Of a stretch of 52,769 nucleotides of DNA, positions 52,125-52,769 are shown piece by piece. Below the pieces are notes generated by a model, which was given only the letters and a program-made list of their open reading frames with translations, did not search any database and was not told the DNA's origin. The position numbers and the translations under genes are program-made. Origin of the DNA: JBDRDD01 sp043821115 (GTDB lineage: Bacteria; CAYTYR01; UBA6262; DAOVJB01); the NCBI GenBank assembly GCA_043821115.1, contig JBDRDD010000002.1, positions 1 through 52,769 on the forward strand, given 5' to 3'. Within the stretch, counting starts at the first letter, position 1; every line of letters starts with the position of its first letter.

Positions 52125-52769
52125 ATGGCAAAAGTAATCTTGAAAGATTTATGCAAGGTATTCCCGGGAACCAAGAAGAAATCCGAGATCGTCTGGGCTG
52201 TGAAGGAATTCAATCTCGAAATACCAGATAAGCAGTTCTGTGTGTTTGTAGGTCCTTCAGGATGCGGAAAAACAACAACGCTCAGACTTGTAGCAGGCCT
52301 TGAAGAAATAAGCGAGGGTGAGATATACATTGATGAGCGAATGGTCAATAACGTCATGCCTAAGGACAGGGACATAGCCATGGTTTTTCAGAACTATGCT
52401 CTATACCCGCACATGACAGTCTATAAAAATATGGCATTTGGCTTAAAGCTGCGCAAGTATCCTAAGAAAGAGATAAAGCAAAGGGTGGAAGACGCCGCTG
52501 AGATCCTCGGGATAACCCATCTTTTAGACAGAAAGCCCAAGGCTTTGAGCGGAGGGCAGAGGCAAAGGGTAGCTGTGGGCAGGGCTATTGTTAGAAAACC
52601 CAAGGTGTTTTTGTTCGATGAACCGCTTTCCAACCTCGATGCAAAGTTAAGGGTGCAGATGAGAACCGAACTCAAAAGACTCCATGATAAGCTACAGGCA
52701 ACAATGATATATGTGACGCATGATCAGACAGAAGCTATGACCATGGGTGACAGCATAGTTGTCATGAAG
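52125..52769 (+). CDS. ABC transporter ATP-binding protein, MalK/UgpC type (3' truncated by window)
   Basis: The first 215 codons of a carbohydrate-uptake ATPase are visible; the frame is still open at the window end. Walker A is GPSGCGKTTTLRLVAGLE, the Q-loop is VFQNYALYPHMTV, the ABC signature is LSGGQRQRVAVGRAIV, Walker B is FLFDEPLSNLDAKLR and the switch His is VTHDQTEAMTMGD. The PLSNLDAKLR form is typical of the MalK/UgpC/MsmK group, which energise sugar or glycerol-phosphate import. The regulatory C-terminal domain lies outside. A strong AAGGAGG site precedes the ATG (52125). No permease is in view. Confidence 0.93.
   Translation, partial: MAKVILKDLCKVFPGTKKKSEIVWAVKEFNLEIPDKQFCVFVGPSGCGKTTTLRLVAGLEEISEGEIYIDERMVNNVMPKDRDIAMVFQNYALYPHMTVYKNMAFGLKLRKYPKKEIKQRVEDAAEILGITHLLDRKPKALSGGQRQRVAVGRAIVRKPKVFLFDEPLSNLDAKLRVQMRTELKRLHDKLQATMIYVTHDQTEAMTMGDSIVVMK

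Noticed and set aside
1..52769. CRISPR arrays, insertion sequences, tRNA and rRNA genes
   Set aside because: Reading the gaps on both strands I saw no regular repeats, transposase motifs, terminal inverted repeats or tRNA cloverleaf with a TTCGAAT-type arm.

Overview
The window is a chromosomal segment from a bacterium that looks like an anaerobe of a poorly characterised lineage. All genes but one (mazG) read on the + strand, with short gaps and many 1-26 base overlaps. The organism has FeoB ferrous iron uptake, a two-subunit glycine decarboxylase, an Rnf ion-pumping complex and an electron-transfer flavoprotein with its own ferredoxin domain. It also has a lipoprotein with a lipobox, PilT, several cyclic-di-GMP proteins and a large secreted lamin-tail protein. 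This mix would suit an uncultured Gram-negative-type phylum such as Omnitrophota. That placement is inference from gene content only; no rRNA or marker tree is available here.

Layout. 1-641: 3' end of feoB. 642-1060: no protein gene, but a promoter, a strongly foldable unidentified RNA and a terminator (about 754-933), then a second promoter. 1061-3922: Na/phosphate cotransporter, tpiA, rpiB. 3951-8329: TPR protein, CsgG-like lipoprotein, membrane HD-GYP protein, PilT-type ATPase, and an unrecognised 284-residue protein. 8373-15351: gcvT-gcvH-gcvPA-gcvPB, a DnaA-like AAA+ protein and lipM. 15326-17717: sensor kinase and response regulator. 17836-22226: divergent class II aldolase, pyruvate kinase, YbgC-type thioesterase, ferredoxin-EtfA. 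22207-24312: mazG (-), DNA glycosylase, histone-deacetylase-family hydrolase. 24370-33104: GAF-HD-GYP, rnfC, rnfD, terminator, 1036-residue lamin-tail protein, promoter, rnfG, rnfE, rnfA and a short rnfB. 33125-36656: yicC, PilZ protein, coaE, rho. 36736-37100: rpmE with its own promoter and terminator. 37148-52093: prfA-prmC-murA-hisD-hisB-hisA-hisI-trpE-trpG-trpD-trpC-trpF-trpB-trpA-accD-folC, about 15 kb with gaps of at most 34 bases. 52125-end: start of an ABC sugar-transporter ATPase.

How the genes fit together. LipM octanoylates GcvH in the best-studied Gram-positive case, so its place beside the gcv genes makes functional sense. RnfC-D-G-E-A-B would couple ferredoxin and NADH to an ion gradient, and ferredoxin-EtfA points to flavin-based electron transfer. 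Two HD-GYP proteins, a PilZ protein and PilT suggest cyclic-di-GMP control of surface behaviour.

The most unusual observation is a pair of proteins, at 7475-8329 and 12755-14494, that bracket the gcv genes. They share an N-terminal and a C-terminal domain I do not recognise. In the longer one a DnaA domain III (AAA+ initiator ATPase) with intact ATPase residues sits between the two, while DnaA's DNA-binding domain IV is missing. Other notable points are the unidentified RNA, an RnfB without its ferredoxin domain, and an Rnf locus split by a secreted-protein gene and a terminator.
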